From assembly GCA_029260765.1 (NCBI GenBank), contig JAJDCP010000133.1, positions 84,274 through 148,273 of the forward strand: DNA of 64,000 bases, read 5' to 3'. A model generated the notes under the pieces. The model had not been told where the DNA came from. It did not search any database and saw only the letters and a list, made by a program, of their open reading frames with translations. How positions within the stretch are numbered: position 1 is the first letter of the stretch; every line of letters starts with the position of its first letter. The position numbers and the translations under genes are program-made. The stretch comes from Planctomycetota bacterium. Lineage in GTDB: Bacteria > Planctomycetota > J058 > JAJDCP01. Below, piece after piece: positions 62,142 to 64,000 of this stretch.

Positions 62142-62730
62142 TGGGAGTCAACAACTTGGCCAACATGGTCTGGATGCGGCGCTCTTCGCCTCCGAAACGC
62201 AGGAACTCTTTATAGTGGTGCACCATCAAGCGCGTGTCGCCCCGCTCGTGGTACAGCGTGCCCAGCAAGAAGTGGCCTTCGCGGTAGTCGGGGTTGGCCC
62301 AGTACACATCGGGGACCCGTTGCTGCACGTTCACGCAACGCTCGAGCTGCACGATCGCTTCGTCGAACTCGCTCTCGAGCGCAAGTTGCCGTCCTAGACG
62401 GTAGTAGGGTCCGGTGTAACGGTCCGCCTCAACATGATTCACCAGCTCGCGGTAGTAGTAGATCGCCAGCGTCCGCTTGCCCATCTGTTCGTAGATCGTG
62501 CCCAGATCGAAGTAGTTCTTCGGATTGTCGGGCTCGGCCAGGACAGAGGCCTGAAGCTCGAGAATACGTTCTTCGGGACCGATGGTTTGGCCAGGCAAGG
62601 CCAAGCCGCCGGCATCGCGGAATTTGTAGTTATTCTCCACGCGCGTGGTGGTCTCCGCGCAGCCGGCCACAAACAGGGCACAGGCGAGGACCAGGGGAAG
62701 AACTGGACGCAGGGTCAAGGTGCTGAGCAT
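62134..62730 (-). CDS. TPR lipoprotein, copy 1
   Basis: A 198-residue lipoprotein: signal VLPLVLACALFVAGC. TPR-like repeats include NYFDLGTIYEQMGKRTLAIY and HFLLGTLYHERGDTRLMVHH, with a conserved final FLRFGGEERR. The start lies inside the end of larE (16-base overlap), with GGAGAGAG as its ribosome site. Pairs with its paralogue downstream. Confidence 0.85.
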   Translation of the reverse strand: MLSTLTLRPVLPLVLACALFVAGCAETTTRVENNYKFRDAGGLALPGQTIGPEERILELQASVLAEPDNPKNYFDLGTIYEQMGKRTLAIYYYRELVNHVEADRYTGPYYRLGRQLALESEFDEAIVQLERCVNVQQRVPDVYWANPDYREGHFLLGTLYHERGDTRLMVHHYKEFLRFGGEERRIQTMLAKLLTPNG

Positions 62731-63533
62731 GCTCTCTCCGCCTCTAAGGCAGCAAACAGACCACCGCGACGGTAGCCTGCCAGATCGATGGTGATGTGGA
62801 TGTACCCAGCCGCACGCACTGCGCGCAGCAGAGTGTCGCGGAGCTCAAAGGCCCGTTCCATCTCATCGGGTGCCAGAGCCAAGCGGGCCAGCTTGCCGTG
62901 ATGACGCACGCGAAACTCTCGGAAACCCAGCTCACGCAAGGCCGCCTCCGCCCGTCCGATACGCGCGAGCACCTCCGGGGTCACCGGCGTCCCGAAAGGC
63001 ACGCGTGAAGCGAGACAAGGGCTGGCCGGTTTATCCCAGACGGGCAGATTGAGCCGCTGCGCATAGCCCCGCACCTCGTCTTTGCTCAAACCTGCCTCGA
63101 GCAACGGACTGCGGATCTTCTGCTCGAGCGCCGCGCGATGCCCGGGCCGATGCTCACCGAGATCGGACAGGTTGGTGCCCTCGACGATGGTCTCGAGCTG
63201 CAGCCCTGGCAGAGCCTCGGCGATACGTGCGAACAGCTCGCTCTTGCAGAAGTAGCAACGCTCCGAGCTGTTGGCCCGGTAGTTGGGATCGTCCTGCTCG
63301 CGGGTCTGCACTTCGACCAGGTGCACTCCCATGGCGCGCGCCGTGGCGCGGATGTGCTCGAGCTCTGAAGCCGCCAGGCTCGGGGAAACCCCCGTGACTG
63401 CCACCGCGTGGCTGCCCAGCTCATCGGCGCAGACCTTCAACAGCAAGGTGCTGTCGCAGCCACCCGAAAAGGCGACCGCCGCGCTCCCCAGGCCGCGCAC
63501 CAGCTCTCGCAACTTTTGGAATTTTGCGTCCAA
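62715..63533 (-). CDS. larE: LarE-type ATP-dependent sulfurtransferase
   Basis: A 272-residue PP-loop enzyme that inserts sulfur into pyridinium dicarboxylate mononucleotide to make the nickel-pincer cofactor of lactate racemase-type enzymes. The PP-loop reads AFSGGCDSTLLLKV (residues 21-34). SERCYFCKSEL carries Cys93 and Cys96, and SPCLASRVPFG Cys173. Three cysteines in this arrangement match LarE forms reported to hold an iron-sulfur cluster and to recycle sulfur, rather than the sacrificial single-Cys type. No larB, larC or racemase is nearby. A TATACT box lies at 63561-63556 upstream. Confidence 0.9.
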   Translation of the reverse strand: MDAKFQKLRELVRGLGSAAVAFSGGCDSTLLLKVCADELGSHAVAVTGVSPSLAASELEHIRATARAMGVHLVEVQTREQDDPNYRANSSERCYFCKSELFARIAEALPGLQLETIVEGTNLSDLGEHRPGHRAALEQKIRSPLLEAGLSKDEVRGYAQRLNLPVWDKPASPCLASRVPFGTPVTPEVLARIGRAEAALRELGFREFRVRHHGKLARLALAPDEMERAFELRDTLLRAVRAAGYIHITIDLAGYRRGGLFAALEAERACSAP

Positions 63534-63818
63534 TGGAGACTCCTCTTCAAGAGACAGTATAGGCGAAATCGGAGCGGGAATCCATGTTGCCCGCTCAGGA
63601 CAAGGGATCCGGGATTGGATGCCGAGCCGGGGCGGCTCGACGGGTTCCTAGGCTAGAATCTGGCGCTTTTCCCTCGACTGGGACACGGCCACGTAGCCGG
63701 AGAAGGCTTGCCGGCGGTCGGAAGAATGCGGACCCCTCTTGGGAGAGCCTGCGCCAAAAGTCACGACGTCAACCAGAGCCAGCCTGTCTGTCCTCTGCCG
63801 CATTCTCTAGTGTTCTCA

Positions 63819-63854
63819 CCCAATGTCGGCTCGCGTAGCTCGCCCGACATTGGG
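63819..63854. repeat. 11-bp inverted repeat
   Basis: Arms CCCAATGTCGG and CCGACATTGGG, 14-base loop. Confidence 0.7.
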
Positions 63855-63890
63855 TTCGTAAGCGGTTTGTCCCCGCGGCCAGCCCGGGAG

Positions 63891-63930
63891 AGTCTGGCGC
63901 TTTGGGCCTGAGGGCACAAAGCGCCAGACT
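63891..63930. repeat. 14-bp inverted repeat
   Basis: Arms AGTCTGGCGCTTTG and CAAAGCGCCAGACT with a 12-base loop. TCTGGCGCTTT also occurs singly near 63659. Confidence 0.75.
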
Positions 63931-64000
63931 CCAGGCAAAGGCAGCGCAGGCTCGGCCGCGGTGGGAAACGGCCCGGCCCCGCAGCCGGCGGAGGGGAGGG

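Larger units (their letters stand above)
63534..64000. other. Noncoding end of window with two hairpins
   Basis: No supported gene in about 467 bases. The larE promoter region is at the left. Two long inverted repeats occupy 63819-63854 and 63891-63930. A neighbouring gene may begin beyond the window. Confidence 0.5.

Noticed and set aside
1..64000. tRNA, rRNA, CRISPR, insertion sequence or prophage genes
   Set aside because: None recognised on either strand; the short repeats present lack CRISPR spacing and no transposase or integrase is seen.

Overview
This is a GC-rich, gene-dense bacterial chromosomal window with no rRNA, tRNA, CRISPR array or transposase that I can see. Several features fit a lineage with a complex envelope, possibly a Planctomycetota/PVC-type or similarly deep-branching bacterium, but the taxonomy is inferred and not proven. 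These are an exosortase fused to an EpsI-like tail, a 2,035-residue macroglobulin-like protein, a zinc-ribbon Ser/Thr kinase, a GAF/PP2C phosphatase, a rhomboid-like protein, a secreted transglutaminase-like protein with pre-peptidase C-terminal (PPC) domains, and many lipoproteins. Most starts have a GGAG-type ribosome binding site. Several sigma70-like promoters (TTGxxx, 16-18 bp, TATAAT/TACAAT/TATACT) can be read directly.

Layout. 1-3.5 kb: exosortase operon, a dispersed palindromic repeat, a TetR regulator and an unknown gene. 3.5-10.5 kb: the giant protein, divergent from a class I amidotransferase. 10.5-16.2 kb: an accessory-looking island with a frameshifted remnant, a 228-residue protein with a spike/linker-like tail domain, a Cys-rich 214-residue protein and an 1,180-residue protein with a glycine/alanine-rich hydrophobic block and two C-terminal repeats. 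This is the best candidate for an undescribed (effector-like) system. 16.3-20 kb: a GT-C-type membrane protein split by an in-frame TGA, a Uma2 nuclease and a saccharopine-dehydrogenase-like reductase. 20-22.7 kb: rhomboid-like protein and a FAD dehydrogenase. 23-26.3 kb: secreted transglutaminase-like protein and a membrane-anchored protein separated by a clean terminator. 26.4-31.1 kb: antiporter/PTS fusion, ThiC and a helical protein.

31.4-36 kb: zinc-ribbon/HEAT membrane protein, VWA protein, a tandem pair of PlsC-type acyltransferases and a membrane protein. 36.3-41 kb: an M61 peptidase behind a near-perfect operator-like palindrome, a glutaredoxin, a redoxin-like lipoprotein with a repetitive tail, and a Ser/Thr kinase. 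41-46.9 kb: TCA-cycle genes mdh and sucCD (strong promoter and leader hairpin), flanking a zinc-binding membrane protein, a possible DNA-binding protein and an HNH nuclease. 47-53 kb: PH-like membrane proteins, FHA/GAF/PP2C phosphatase, a lipoprotein and a Usp-DUF389 protein. 53-57 kb: tldD/tldE operon. 57-62.7 kb: a cluster of lipoproteins and envelope proteins (LivK-like binding protein with a two-helix membrane partner, divergent L,D-transpeptidase-like protein, STN-domain protein, two paralogous TPR lipoproteins). The window ends with larE and two large hairpins.

Central metabolism (thiC, mdh, sucCD, larE) is therefore interleaved with envelope biogenesis, proteolysis/peptide maturation (M61, TldD/E) and phospho-signalling. 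The GC-rich DNA produces very long antisense open frames, which I left out.
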